From: UBA8941 sp963780545
GTDB lineage: Archaea; Thermoproteota; Bathyarchaeia; TCS64
DNA: 64,000 bases
Direction of reading: 5' to 3'
NCBI GenBank assembly: GCA_963780545.1
Contig: CAWACK010000001.1
Span: forward strand, 34,579 to 98,578
Both the position numbers and the translations under genes were made by a program. The notes under the pieces are model-generated. The model had not been told where the DNA came from and made no database searches. It was given only the letters and a program-made list of their open reading frames with translations. Positions 19,585 to 27,469 of this stretch are shown here, piece after piece (within the stretch, counting starts at the first letter, position 1; each line of letters starts with the position of its first letter).

Positions 19585-20340
19585 TTAGGCAGTGGCTCCG
19601 CCGTCAATTACCAGTATTGAGCCATTCATGAAGCTTGATTCGTCGGAGGCGAGGAAGAGTGCGCCCCTAGCGATCTCCTCCGGCTTGCCAATCCTCTTCA
19701 TAGGCACCTCCTGCTCTAGGTATCGGCGCCTAGCAGCAGGGTCCTGAGCCTTATTGATACCCTGTTCCAACATTTTGGTCTGTGTAACACCTGGGCAGAG
19801 GCAATTTACTCTGATGTTCTTATCTCCGAACTCTAAGGCGAGTGCACGTGTGATCTGGACTACTCCCCCCTTTGCAGCGCAGTATGCTGCGTAATTTCGG
19901 GCACCACTTATACCAATCTCGCTCGCTGTGTTGATTATTATTCCTCCGCCTTGCCTAATCATCTCCGGAATAGCGTGTCTGCAGCCTAGGAAGACGCTCT
20001 TGAGATCAACTGCGATGATCCTTTCCCAGTCATCTTCGGAGGTCTCTAAGAAGGGCCGATACATGCCAATGCCCGCGTTATTGTACAACACATCTAACCT
20101 ACCATAGTTCTGGATTGCAAGTTTTATCGCCGCATTGAAGTCCACAGATTTAGATACATCAGCCTTGAGAAACGTTGCTTCAGCGCCTCTTTCTCGTAAC
20201 TGCCTAGCCATCCTTTCCCCTGATTCGTTTATATCGATGAGTACGAGCTTCGCGCCCTCTTCCGCGAAAATTTGGGACGCCGCTTCACCTATTCCAGATG
20301 CTGCCCCGGTGATTACAACAGATTTACCATCGAGCCTCAT
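19585..20340 (-). CDS. Short-chain dehydrogenase/reductase
   Basis: A 251-residue classical SDR: cofactor motif TGAASGIGEAAS, DINESGERM (an acidic residue at the end of strand 2 that favours NAD over NADP), NNAGIGMYRPF, the catalytic YAAYCAAKGG (Tyr-x-x-x-Lys) and CLCPGVTQTKM. The C-terminus FMNGSILVIDGGATA is standard. The substrate is unknown. It is the last chromosomal gene before the integrated element. Confidence 0.92.
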   Translation of the reverse strand: MRLDGKSVVITGAASGIGEAASQIFAEEGAKLVLIDINESGERMARQLRERGAEATFLKADVSKSVDFNAAIKLAIQNYGRLDVLYNNAGIGMYRPFLETSEDDWERIIAVDLKSVFLGCRHAIPEMIRQGGGIIINTASEIGISGARNYAAYCAAKGGVVQITRALALEFGDKNIRVNCLCPGVTQTKMLEQGINKAQDPAARRRYLEQEVPMKRIGKPEEIARGALFLASDESSFMNGSILVIDGGATA

Positions 20341-20423
20341 TTATGATGCGCCTCTCGAGCCATCTTATTGGATATTAACCGCATAAAGCATAAATGTGGA
20401 GCAGTCGTTAATTTTGCGGCATT

Positions 20424-20443
20424 GGGCGCTTAGTTCAGCGGTA
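20424..20443 (+). pseudogene. 5' part of a tRNA-Ala(CGC) gene, interrupted at the D-loop
   Basis: Matches positions 1-20 of the intact tRNA-Ala at 23806-23881 with two differences, then diverges abruptly. A TATA-like GCATAAATG lies about 26 bases upstream, where a tRNA promoter belongs. Joined to the sequence at 37830-37893 through the shared TCAGCGGTA, it gives a full cloverleaf with acceptor GGGCGCU/AGCGUCC (including G3-U70), D-stem GUUC/GAAU and anticodon CGC. Confidence 0.85.
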
Positions 20444-20467
20444 ACAAAGACGGGAATGACCGTAGGT
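20435..20467 (+). other. attL: 9 bp core plus left inverted arm
   Basis: Core TCAGCGGTA, a 9-base spacer, then GGAATGACCGTAGGT (20453-20467). The arm is the reverse complement of 37809-37823 at 13 of 15 positions. In the circular form both arms would flank one core, as arm-type integrase sites do. Confidence 0.65.
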
Positions 20468-20479
20468 TCAAGGAACAAC

Positions 20480-20485
20480 TTATAT
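20480..20485 (+). promoter_or_regulatory. TATA box of the left-end integrase gene
   Basis: TTATAT centred about 26 bases before the ATG at 20509, so the transcript would be leaderless. The element's left arm lies directly upstream, so integrase binding there could repress its own gene. Confidence 0.55.
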
Positions 20486-20508
20486 CTCGTAACGCGTTCA
20501 TCTACGGC

Positions 20509-22155
20509 ATGGCGCGTATATTCGACTACGCTGAGGAGGCTCAAGCTGAAAGAAGCTACACCCTCCACCGTTCCCCGAAGTCGAATGAGGAGAAACTGCG
20601 GTGGTTAGCCGCACAGCCGGCGATACTGCAGTGGTTCAGGAAACACCCCCAATACGCCGAGGACAGCGCACAGACGGTCAGCTTCTACATCTACGACTTC
20701 ATAGACTACCTCAGAGTAGACGATGGTAGCCCGTTGAAAGGCTGTGGCACATTCGAGGAAATGCTTACGCGAATCGAGGACCTGAAGGCGCGTGACCAGA
20801 ACAAGATCAGCCAATACCTCTTCGGCTGGGTTAACCTGATGAAGATCACCCGAAACAGTAAAAGCACATATTATAACAAGATTCGGAGCCTCTTCAAGTA
20901 CAACATACACTCGATGGTCTTCCCGGAGAACGAGAGACTACCGTGGACCGAGGACACCTCAGACCTGCGCCAGCACAACGAGTTCAGCAAACAGCACCTG
21001 GTCAAGATACTCAGCGCAGTTAACGATCCCCTGTGGCGAAGCGTGTTCCTAGCCAAGCACCAAGCCATGTTCGGTGAGGTCGAGCTAATCCAGTTCAACG
21101 AGATCGGGTGGAGCCTCATCAAGGACCAGTACTCTAAGGGTGAGAGCGTTAATCACCGTAAGGATTGCGCCGTATTCATCATGCCTCCCAGACCCAAGAT
21201 CAAGGGCAGAGGAGCCTTACCCTACGTGACATCCCTCGAGGCTGACGCTATGAAGGCTCTCAAGCATTACATCGAGAGTGTGAGAGGAATACCCAAGGAA
21301 GGTGAGCCAATATGGACCACAACGAAGGGAAACCCCATATCAACGCGAGGCATGAGGGAGGCGTGGAACCGCTACGCGAGACTGAGCGGCGTGGTCAAAC
21401 CCTACACCCCCACATGCCCCCAATGCGGTGGAAATCTACGCCTCAAGAAACCCCTCCTAGAAGATGGGAGACGCCCACACTACTGGCACTGCCGATCATG
21501 CAAGAAGAGCTACAAGAGAAGTGAACTTGATCGTGAACCCACCCAGCGTGAACTAAGCCGAATCAGGTACGACTTCGGGCTACATGAAATGAGCCGGGAC
21601 ATACCCGCCTCAGAGCTACAGATCGCGGCGTATAGAACAGGCACACCCCTATGGGTAGCAAACTTACGTATGGGCGACACGTCGAAGGTTGACAGCAACG
21701 GCTACCAGCGAAGCATGCAGAAAGACCATCGATTCGCAGAGGAGATTTTCAGCAAACTCTCACCGTGGCTCAACGTGATCAGTGAGACACCGGATAAAGT
21801 TGACCTAACGGAGGTTGAGAGCATAAAGAAGAGGCTGGTTGAGGTTGAGAGCAACAGGGAGGCTGAGTTACAGAGGGTTAGGAACGAGGTACGCGCTGAG
21901 ATGCGAGGGTTCTTGGAAGACTTTAAAGCAGCCTACGGTCTGGACAGGGTTGACCCAACGAAGCCGAAGGAGCTACGGGTTCAGGTCAAGAACGATGGAT
22001 CCCTCTTCATTGGCGCGACTAACTTCAACACCGGCGATGAGGCGAAGGATGAGGTGAATGAGTTAGTCAGGGGATTGGGAGAGAAAGGCGTCGAGGTAAC
22101 GACGAAGTACGAGGATACTAATGACCCCAGTCCTCAGAAAAAGAAGAGAGGCTAA
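20509..22155 (+). CDS. Tyrosine-recombinase-like integrase with inserted zinc ribbon
   Basis: A 548-residue protein next to the left attachment site. The N-terminal about 170 residues look like a SAM-like core-binding domain (TVSFYIYDFIDYLRV; KSTYYNKIRSLFKYN). The catalytic domain follows (GEVELIQFNEIGWSLI; GEPIWTTTKGNPIS), interrupted near residues 303-331 by a four-cysteine zinc ribbon (CPQCGG and CRSCKK). After it come LHEMSRD (His/Arg box, about 357-364) and MGDTSKVDSNGYQR, with the likely nucleophile Tyr near 400. The expected first arginine (usually in G-x-R) is not obvious; GEVEL stands in its place. A coiled-coil C-terminal tail (about 430-480) may oligomerise. Integrase function is inferred from these boxes and the location. 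Confidence 0.78.
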   Translation: MARIFDYAEEAQAERSYTLHRSPKSNEEKLRWLAAQPAILQWFRKHPQYAEDSAQTVSFYIYDFIDYLRVDDGSPLKGCGTFEEMLTRIEDLKARDQNKISQYLFGWVNLMKITRNSKSTYYNKIRSLFKYNIHSMVFPENERLPWTEDTSDLRQHNEFSKQHLVKILSAVNDPLWRSVFLAKHQAMFGEVELIQFNEIGWSLIKDQYSKGESVNHRKDCAVFIMPPRPKIKGRGALPYVTSLEADAMKALKHYIESVRGIPKEGEPIWTTTKGNPISTRGMREAWNRYARLSGVVKPYTPTCPQCGGNLRLKKPLLEDGRRPHYWHCRSCKKSYKRSELDREPTQRELSRIRYDFGLHEMSRDIPASELQIAAYRTGTPLWVANLRMGDTSKVDSNGYQRSMQKDHRFAEEIFSKLSPWLNVISETPDKVDLTEVESIKKRLVEVESNREAELQRVRNEVRAEMRGFLEDFKAAYGLDRVDPTKPKELRVQVKNDGSLFIGATNFNTGDEAKDEVNELVRGLGEKGVEVTTKYEDTNDPSPQKKKRG

Positions 22156-22222
22156 CACACGTGCGCCAGCATGCGCGACTCATATGCCATCCTTATTAGT
22201 ATGTTTTTATACTAACTTACCT

Positions 22223-22600
22223 ATGGTGAAGCCCAAGATAACAATCAAGAAGGTGAAGGGACACAGATATCTCCAGCTCACCGACATCTACGGTAACCTC
22301 ATCCACATAGGCAACGCCGACGACGTCGATAACTGGATGACAGCCATCACCGCACTAGGCGACCAATACCACGCTTTAACCCTCCTAGAAGCCCTAGCAC
22401 TCGATAAAGACAAGACAGTCGAAGCGTTAAGAGGGTGGAAACTCACCTACCGCTACGGCCCCGCATGGGACAAATACTGCGAGAAGCGAATCCAGAAGAA
22501 ACTTCAACAAAAATTCCTCTTTAGGATAATAGAAAATGACATGCACAACAAAGCCGATCATACACTCCTGCAAGAGGTAGAGGACGAAAAAAAAGGCTAG
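22223..22600 (+). CDS. Hypothetical protein of the element
   Basis: A 125-residue protein starting at an ATG with TATA-like TTTTTATA about 20 bases upstream. The N-terminal half reads KPKITIKKVKGHRYLQLTD then GNLIHIGNADDVDNW, a beta pattern like a small DNA- or RNA-contacting domain; the rest is helical and ends in charged KK-rich sequence. Codon use matches the integrase next to it. It may be the partner or excision factor of the integrase, but that is only position-based. Confidence 0.65.
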   Translation: MVKPKITIKKVKGHRYLQLTDIYGNLIHIGNADDVDNWMTAITALGDQYHALTLLEALALDKDKTVEALRGWKLTYRYGPAWDKYCEKRIQKKLQQKFLFRIIENDMHNKADHTLLQEVEDEKKG

Positions 22601-22868
22601 AAGCGAATAGCGAATCCTCAAATAAGCTCGACATATCTCCCGAATGGGTTGAATTAATGCAACTCTACATCAAATAAGGCACACAATGCGCTCGCTCGCG
22701 TGATGTGTGCCTAATGACCTACTAATCCCACCTATCCTAGGATAGATGGCTTGTGGGGGTGGCAGAGTTCTTCCACATTTGACAACTATATTATACCTGA
22801 TAAGGTCGAGACGAAGAGAAAGGTACGAGATGTTCACCCCTATTTCAAAGAGAAGAGATAGACGAAAT

Positions 22869-23345
22869 CTACTCCTCGATGATCTCCTCATGTCTGATTC
22901 CAGCCTTCCAAGTATCGTTGATCCTTCCCCTACGGGCGGTCTGAAACCCACCTCTCCGTTTCTTGATACCAGCCGCCTTACGGATCTAGGTGAAGCTCAG
23001 AGAGAGCATGCCGCGTCATACGGCCGCCTGATCTGGTCACGAAGAGGCGCGCGTGCTCGTGGCCTAGTCTCTTGAAGAAGCTCTTCAAAACGAAGTACCT
23101 GTTCCGAACTGTGTCGGTGTTACACGTCGACCTACAATCATACAGGTAAGATTCCACGGCCCTGTGGCTAAGGGGAGAGTATGTTCTTTGCTCCGCGTAA
23201 CCAATGTAGGTGTTGAGGATCGAATGGTAGAAGTTTATAGTAGCCTTCTTCTTGTCATCTTTCAGTAGGGCCTTTTCAAACTGTTTGATGAGCTCCTCGG
23301 ATGCCGGCGTCAGAGTAACCTGCGCTTCAACGAGTCATCCCACCG
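22869..23345 (-). pseudogene. Decayed tyrosine recombinase, internally deleted
   Basis: On the minus strand the translation TPASEELIKQFEKALL, YSPLSHRAVESYLYD and RNRYFVLKSFFKRLGHE matches residues 9-105 of the integrase at 24916-25947. It then jumps to LFVTRSGGRMTRHALSELHL and, in another frame, GGFQTARRGRINDTWKAGI. About 120 catalytic-domain residues are missing, at least one further frame change is present, and there is no start codon in frame. It is a dead copy of the element's second integrase, beside the 3' end of the intact tRNA-Ala. Confidence 0.8.
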
Positions 23346-23475
23346 AGACAGGCTTCGGCCTCCTCCCATGGGAAATCCTGTTCACAGGTTCCTCCAGGGA
23401 GCAAGATTATATTATATAAAGAACAGGCATAATTCAACACGACTCCCATCGATGTGTTTTGCCCACGATCATGGA

Positions 23476-23507
23476 TAACCTCATTAAATTTTTGTTTAAT
23501 GAGGTTA
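23476..23507. repeat. Perfect 13 bp inverted repeat with 6-base loop
   Basis: TAACCTCATTAAA, loop TTTTTG, then TTTAATGAGGTTA. It sits between two genes on the same side as a pair of tandem repeats. It could be a terminator stem or a protein-binding site. Confidence 0.75.
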
Positions 23508-23518
23508 CCTTTCATCTA

Positions 23519-23602
23519 TGGCCTACCTAGCCTAGGTAACCTACCAAATCAATCTTGATATGGCCTACCTAGCCTATCTAACCTACCACACCCATCTTGA
23601 CC
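23519..23602. repeat. Two tandem 42 bp repeats
   Basis: Units 23519-23560 and 23561-23602 both begin TGGCCTACCTAGCCTA and end ATCTTGA plus two bases, differing at scattered positions. The first unit contains the near-palindrome TACCTAG-C-CTAGGTA. Iterons of this kind occur at plasmid origins and integrase sites. Confidence 0.75.
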
Positions 23603-23805
23603 ATTAAAAGAACCTTAAATGGTCATCTGTGCAGTCAAGAAGGTGATATCAGTAGCCAATAGGTTATGGCTAATTCATGCATTTGTAACTTCCCTTACGA
23701 ACCGCCACCACAATGTGACACACTGACTACTTCTAACATTAATCCTCGGATATCCATAAACCGCCTATGCTTAATATTGTCCGACGGCTAATGAGGCATT
23801 TTGGA

Positions 23806-23881
23806 TGGTGGACGCTGGGGGATTTGAACCCCCGACCTCTCGGATGCGAACCGAGCGTTCATACCACTGGACTAAGCGCCC
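23806..23881 (-). tRNA. tRNA-Ala (CGC), intact copy carried inside the element
   Basis: On the minus strand from 23881: acceptor GGGCGCU pairs with AGCGUCC and includes the alanine identity pair G3-U70. Anticodon stem CUCGG/CCGAG with loop UUCGCAU gives anticodon CGC; T-stem GGGGG/CCCCC; discriminator A and CCA are encoded. The D-stem GUCC/GAAC has one C-A mismatch. A TATA-like TTTTTATC lies about 28 bases upstream (23909-23916). It differs from the host gene split by the element at three positions, all in or beside the D-arm. Confidence 0.93.
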
Positions 23882-23919
23882 TACGCCCACCTCTTTTCAT
23901 CTCTAAGAGATAAAAACCT

Positions 23920-24198
23920 TTATCGGAATATTTTCGCATCTACGTAACTCATCCTCCCCTGATTTCCGTTTGTGCTTTGATCTCTAGGAACCTCAGTTTT
24001 AGTCATATAATCATCTTTGGACTCAATCTTCTTTAGTCGTTTTTCAAGTTCCGATGCTCGGATGATCAGTTCCTGAAATATTGGAGGGAATCGGGCGACG
24101 CAAAAAATGTCGATGATTCCTCCGACCTGTCCTGTACACATTATTTCACTAATAATAATTATTGCTACAAATAATTCGGTAAGGATTTTTTGGTGCAT
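23920..24198 (-). CDS. Hypothetical small protein (weak)
   Basis: 92 codons with a hydrophobic N-terminus and a charged helical middle (ELIIRASELEKRLKKIES). It overlaps the tRNA-Ala promoter zone at its 3' end only. No homology recognised and no clear promoter; it could be spurious. Confidence 0.3.
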   Translation of the reverse strand: MHQKILTELFVAIIIISEIMCTGQVGGIIDIFCVARFPPIFQELIIRASELEKRLKKIESKDDYMTKTEVPRDQSTNGNQGRMSYVDAKIFR

Positions 24199-24308
24199 GA
24201 GGGTTCTGTCAGATCTTCATCGGATTTATTGTCCTGTAAAAATTCGTTACAAGGGCTGGGTGGAGAAGTGTAGGCGAATGCGCGTTCCTCCGGAACCCGT
24301 TGAGATTG

Positions 24309-24491
24309 ATGCCTTTGCCGGATTATACGCGCGCGCCGCGTTACCCTGAGGAGTTCAGGGAGGTGATTGTGGGGGCTGTGAACCGTTACTATGACGTGGT
24401 TGCCGGCGATAAGGATCGGAAGATTGAGCGGGAGCGTCTGGATCGTTGTCGTGAACTGACTGAGAGACTTAGATCACTTAAAAAGTTGTGA
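24309..24491 (+). CDS. Hypothetical small charged protein (weak)
   Basis: 61 codons: PLPDYTRAPRYPEEFREVI followed by an Arg/Glu-rich helix (IERERLDRCRELTERLRSL). The composition is protein-like, and codon use resembles the element's integrase genes. No family recognised. Confidence 0.4.
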   Translation: MPLPDYTRAPRYPEEFREVIVGAVNRYYDVVAGDKDRKIERERLDRCRELTERLRSLKKL

Positions 24492-24702
24492 TTTTTCTTG
24501 CGCCCACTAGAGGTTGAATAAACCCAATTTGATCATAGTATCCTACCCGAGTTGATTTAGATTTGGAGATTTTTCCTGAAACTGTTCTATGTGACTTATT
24601 ACTATTATCTGCGGGAAGCTTTGACTCGACTCCATAGTGCTCTTTCGAGATAGGGCAGATGATCCAATTAGGTGGGCTACTTAGGATAGGTATCCTATTC
24701 AT
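24478..24702 (-). CDS. Hypothetical small protein (weak)
   Basis: 74 codons, basic and Ser-rich (SNKSHRTVSGKISKSKSTRV), overlapping the previous small gene tail to tail by 14 bases. No family recognised and the start is uncertain. Confidence 0.35.
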   Translation of the reverse strand: MNRIPILSSPPNWIICPISKEHYGVESKLPADNSNKSHRTVSGKISKSKSTRVGYYDQIGFIQPLVGARKITTF

Positions 24703-24915
24703 GCACTCTCAGCAAGCTTATCATTATTATAGATAAATATAATGAGGTTGTCTTATATGTTGGGCGTTGCTTAACTGAATTGGGGTAGTCCGGATCATGA
24801 CCATTATATTATATAAGTTAAGGCAGTCCTCCACGGAACATCTTATCCAGGTTCCCCCGATCAAAGGGGTGACAACGAGCAGGTCGTCAATTTAGCTCGA
24901 TCAGAGAGGGTCTCG

Positions 24916-25947
24916 ATGAAAAGTAGATTTATTCTCCTCCCGACCTCCGAAGCCCTCATAGAGCGGTTCGTAAAGTTTCTCATTCACAACGGTAAGGCGG
25001 AGTCGACCATCTCGCATTACCGATCCATCCTTACCTCCTACATGAGCTACACGGAACACGAAGTCTACGACCCATTCAGCCGCAGGGCCGTCGAGGGCTA
25101 CTTGTTCAACAAGAGGAGGAGCGGATGCAACTCTAACACTCTTCGAGGTAGATATTTCATCCTGAAGTGCTTCTTCGAGAGCATGGGGCACGATAAGGAT
25201 TGGACCTTTAATAAAATTGACGTGCCTCCAGAGCTGAATAAGAAGGCCAACCTCAAACCGGCTCTGGACCAGTCTGAGATGTACCGCCTCGAGGAGACGG
25301 CTCGAGGCCGATGCTTCAAGAACCGGACATCCTTCACAAGGCTGAGGAATGTGGCAATAGCCCTTCTCAACGATGAACTGGGACTCAGACGCGTCGAGAT
25401 TGCTAACCTCGACTTCGACGATGTTCACATCACCCCCGAGGCCGAGTACCCAATCGATAGACTCCGGGCCCTCACAGATGCGGAGATGGAATTTGTGAGG
25501 ATCAAGATGTTCCACCATCATCTCCATATTCGGGTGGATAAGAGACGTGAAGGGGTTGTAAGAGAGGTGAGCCCGAAGACTGTTCGTGCGTTGCAGGAGT
25601 ATGCAGCTACTAGGCTCAGGAGCCGCACCTGGCGCTATAAGAAAAAGTATGGTGATGAGGCGGCTTTCTTTGTCACCAGGTCGGGTGACCGCATTACTCC
25701 GCATGCTCTGTCCGAACTTCATCTCTCGTTACGTAAAGCGGCGGGGATTGAGAAGCGTGGGGCTGGTTTTCAGGCCGCCCGCAGGGGAAGGATCACCGAT
25801 ACTTGGAGGGCAGGGTTAAGTCACGAGGAGATCACTGCCGAGTGGGGTCTACAAAGTCTTTCAACGCTAGATAACATACTTGTTCCCGATAAGGAAGAAA
25901 CCAAGAAGAAGATAAGAAAAATCAACCCCTATTTTGATTTGAAATAA
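24916..25947 (+). CDS. Second tyrosine-recombinase-like protein
   Basis: A 343-residue XerC/D-like protein. The core-binding domain (residues about 9-105) has KAESTISHYRSILTSYM and RAVEGYLFNKRRSG. The catalytic domain shows the arginine box LNDELGLRRVEIANLDFDD near residue 155 and RRGRITDTWRAGLSHEEI near 290. The usual histidine before that arginine is absent, and where the nucleophilic Tyr belongs the sequence reads STLDNILVPD, so activity is doubtful. A TATA-like TATATTATATAAG lies at about 24806-24818. It is a paralogue of the broken copy at 22869-23345. Confidence 0.78.
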   Translation: MKSRFILLPTSEALIERFVKFLIHNGKAESTISHYRSILTSYMSYTEHEVYDPFSRRAVEGYLFNKRRSGCNSNTLRGRYFILKCFFESMGHDKDWTFNKIDVPPELNKKANLKPALDQSEMYRLEETARGRCFKNRTSFTRLRNVAIALLNDELGLRRVEIANLDFDDVHITPEAEYPIDRLRALTDAEMEFVRIKMFHHHLHIRVDKRREGVVREVSPKTVRALQEYAATRLRSRTWRYKKKYGDEAAFFVTRSGDRITPHALSELHLSLRKAAGIEKRGAGFQAARRGRITDTWRAGLSHEEITAEWGLQSLSTLDNILVPDKEETKKKIRKINPYFDLK

Positions 25948-26345
25948 TATAAATGCGCGCGCAACCGAAATGGTTTGAATCTCTGGCAATACAATCACTA
26001 GATTAGTATCAGGTAGAAGTGAAGATAAGATTATGCCCCCAAACCCAAACCCCGACATTCAGTGCGCACCTTCTTCAATAGATACGCGCATATGAAAATA
26101 TAGCGCGCCTATATGAAGTCGTATTTAGACTTACCCCCCTCAACCCCGCCGTGAAAACACCTGAATGCGCCTATCCGCCCACACCTAGGGCATTATGACA
26201 CTGCGCCACCAGGCAACTCCAATCGCGCGCGCTCCTATGAGAAAATTTTTAGGAGCCCCGGTGCCCGGGCAGCATCCACCTAGTTCCGCAGACCATCTAG
26301 TGCTCTCTTACCCATGTTGGAAGTTTTCTCTTAACCAATCCCACA
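25948..26345. other. Non-coding stretch with a dispersed repeat
   Basis: Contains many CGCGC tracts and the repeat at 26103-26180 that recurs beside the intact insertion sequence at 34.2 kb. No supported gene. Confidence 0.5.
26103..26180. repeat. Dispersed repeat, copy 1
   Basis: The first 26 bases (from GCGCGCCTATATGAAGTCG) are identical to 34202-34227. After a diverged middle, both copies share CCGTGAA and GCGCCTAT before another short match. Confidence 0.7.
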
Positions 26346-26914
26346 TCAGCGTCTACGATAAGGCTCGTTCCTGCTCAACATGAAGAACATGATCCGAGCC
26401 ATCTCGTGGGCAACAGCCACTATAGCGCACCCGGCGCCCCTACGCCTCGACACACGCTATACAATCCTCCGAGCCTAGGATCATGCCTAACAGCCGTCTG
26501 AGCCGACTCCACCAAAGCCCACCTCAGCCTCTTATTACCGGGACCCGAGACGCCCCCAATCCTGGTCTTCTCCCCGGACTGGTGAACGCTCGGCACAAGC
26601 CCCATCCACGACGCGAACTCCTTGTCGCCGCGGAACCGGCCGACGTCGCCGACCTCCGACACGACGAGCATCGCGGTAAAGTACCCTACACCTGTCATCG
26701 TCATAAGGAGCCGCACACGCCGGTCCTCCGCCGCGAGGACCGCAATCTTCTCCTCGATGAGCGTGACCTGGGCGTCCACAGCCTCCAGAACAGCGAGGTC
26801 GCTTCGGAGTATGGCGTCATCCATGAAGCCGAGGTTCAGCCCTCTAAGCCACGCGATGTTGTCCTTGCTGAAGGCCGTCGTGCCGGGCATCCTGAGACCA
26901 TGCTTGTCAAGCAG
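26346..26914 (-). pseudogene. IS110-family transposase remnant (C-terminal half)
   Basis: The minus-strand translation carries the Transposase_20 region: LLMTMTGVGYFTAMLVVSEV, GDVGRFRGDKEFASWMGLVP, SGEKTRIGGVSGPGNKRLRW. One frame change near 26450 leads into GAGCAIVAVAHEMARIMFF and a stop at 26346. The N-terminal DEDD nuclease half is missing, cut off exactly where a different transposase fragment begins on the other strand. Confidence 0.78.
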
Positions 26915-27469
26915 CCCGACGCCGACGCCATGGTCGGCAGGAACGGACGCTTCTACGGCCTCGGATACAAGCTTCACGTCGCCGTGGACCACTGCAGCGT
27001 GCTCCCTCTCGCCACCCTGCTGGCTCCCGCTAATGACAACGAGAAGAAGCATGCGCAGCCCCTCGTAGAGAGGACCAGGATAGTCCTCGGTAAGGCTGGT
27101 GCTAGGCTGAGGAGCCTTGTGGCGGACAGTCAGTACAGCAGCAGGAAGGTTAGGGGTCTCGCGGAGGACTCGGTGATCCCTTACACGTCTAATCAGTCGG
27201 CTGGTGGGGATGCGCTGAGGGTTGACAGGAGGTTCAGGACATATGGCCCCGCGGGGCTGGTGGTTGAGTATCATAAGCGGCCGTTGGTGGAGTCGGTTTT
27301 CAGCTTCCTGAAGGACCAGTATGGGCTCCGGGTGAACAACGTGAGGGGTCTGGTGAACGTGTCGGTGTACGCGTTGCTGAGCTTGCTGTGTCATGTGCTG
27401 GGTAGGGAGGCGGCTGAGAACGTGGGTAGGCCGGATAAGGCGTTGTCGCCGACGTTTTTCAATACTTGA
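26915..27469 (+). pseudogene. DDE transposase remnant, 3' half
   Basis: Similar over its whole length to residues about 90-275 of the transposase in 34345-35356: DADAMVGRNGR, GYKLHVAVDHCSVLPLATLL, LVADSQYSSRKVRGLAED, FRTYGPAGLVVEYHKRPLVE and the same ending SPTFFNT. The 5' half with the first catalytic Asp is missing. An end-like sequence ATTTAGGGACAGGGCAGCGCGC follows near 27647-27668, matching the right end of the intact IS. Confidence 0.82.

Larger units (their letters stand above)
23346..23805. other. 460 bp non-coding stretch
   Basis: Holds the hairpin and tandem repeats listed separately and otherwise AT-rich sequence. No supported gene; the minus-strand ORF at 23327-23515 overlaps the hairpin and has no coding character. 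Confidence 0.5.

Noticed and set aside
20424..20500. A complete alternative tRNA formed with the sequence after the 5' fragment
   Set aside because: The following sequence gives no seven-base anticodon loop, no T-arm of normal spacing and no acceptor partner.
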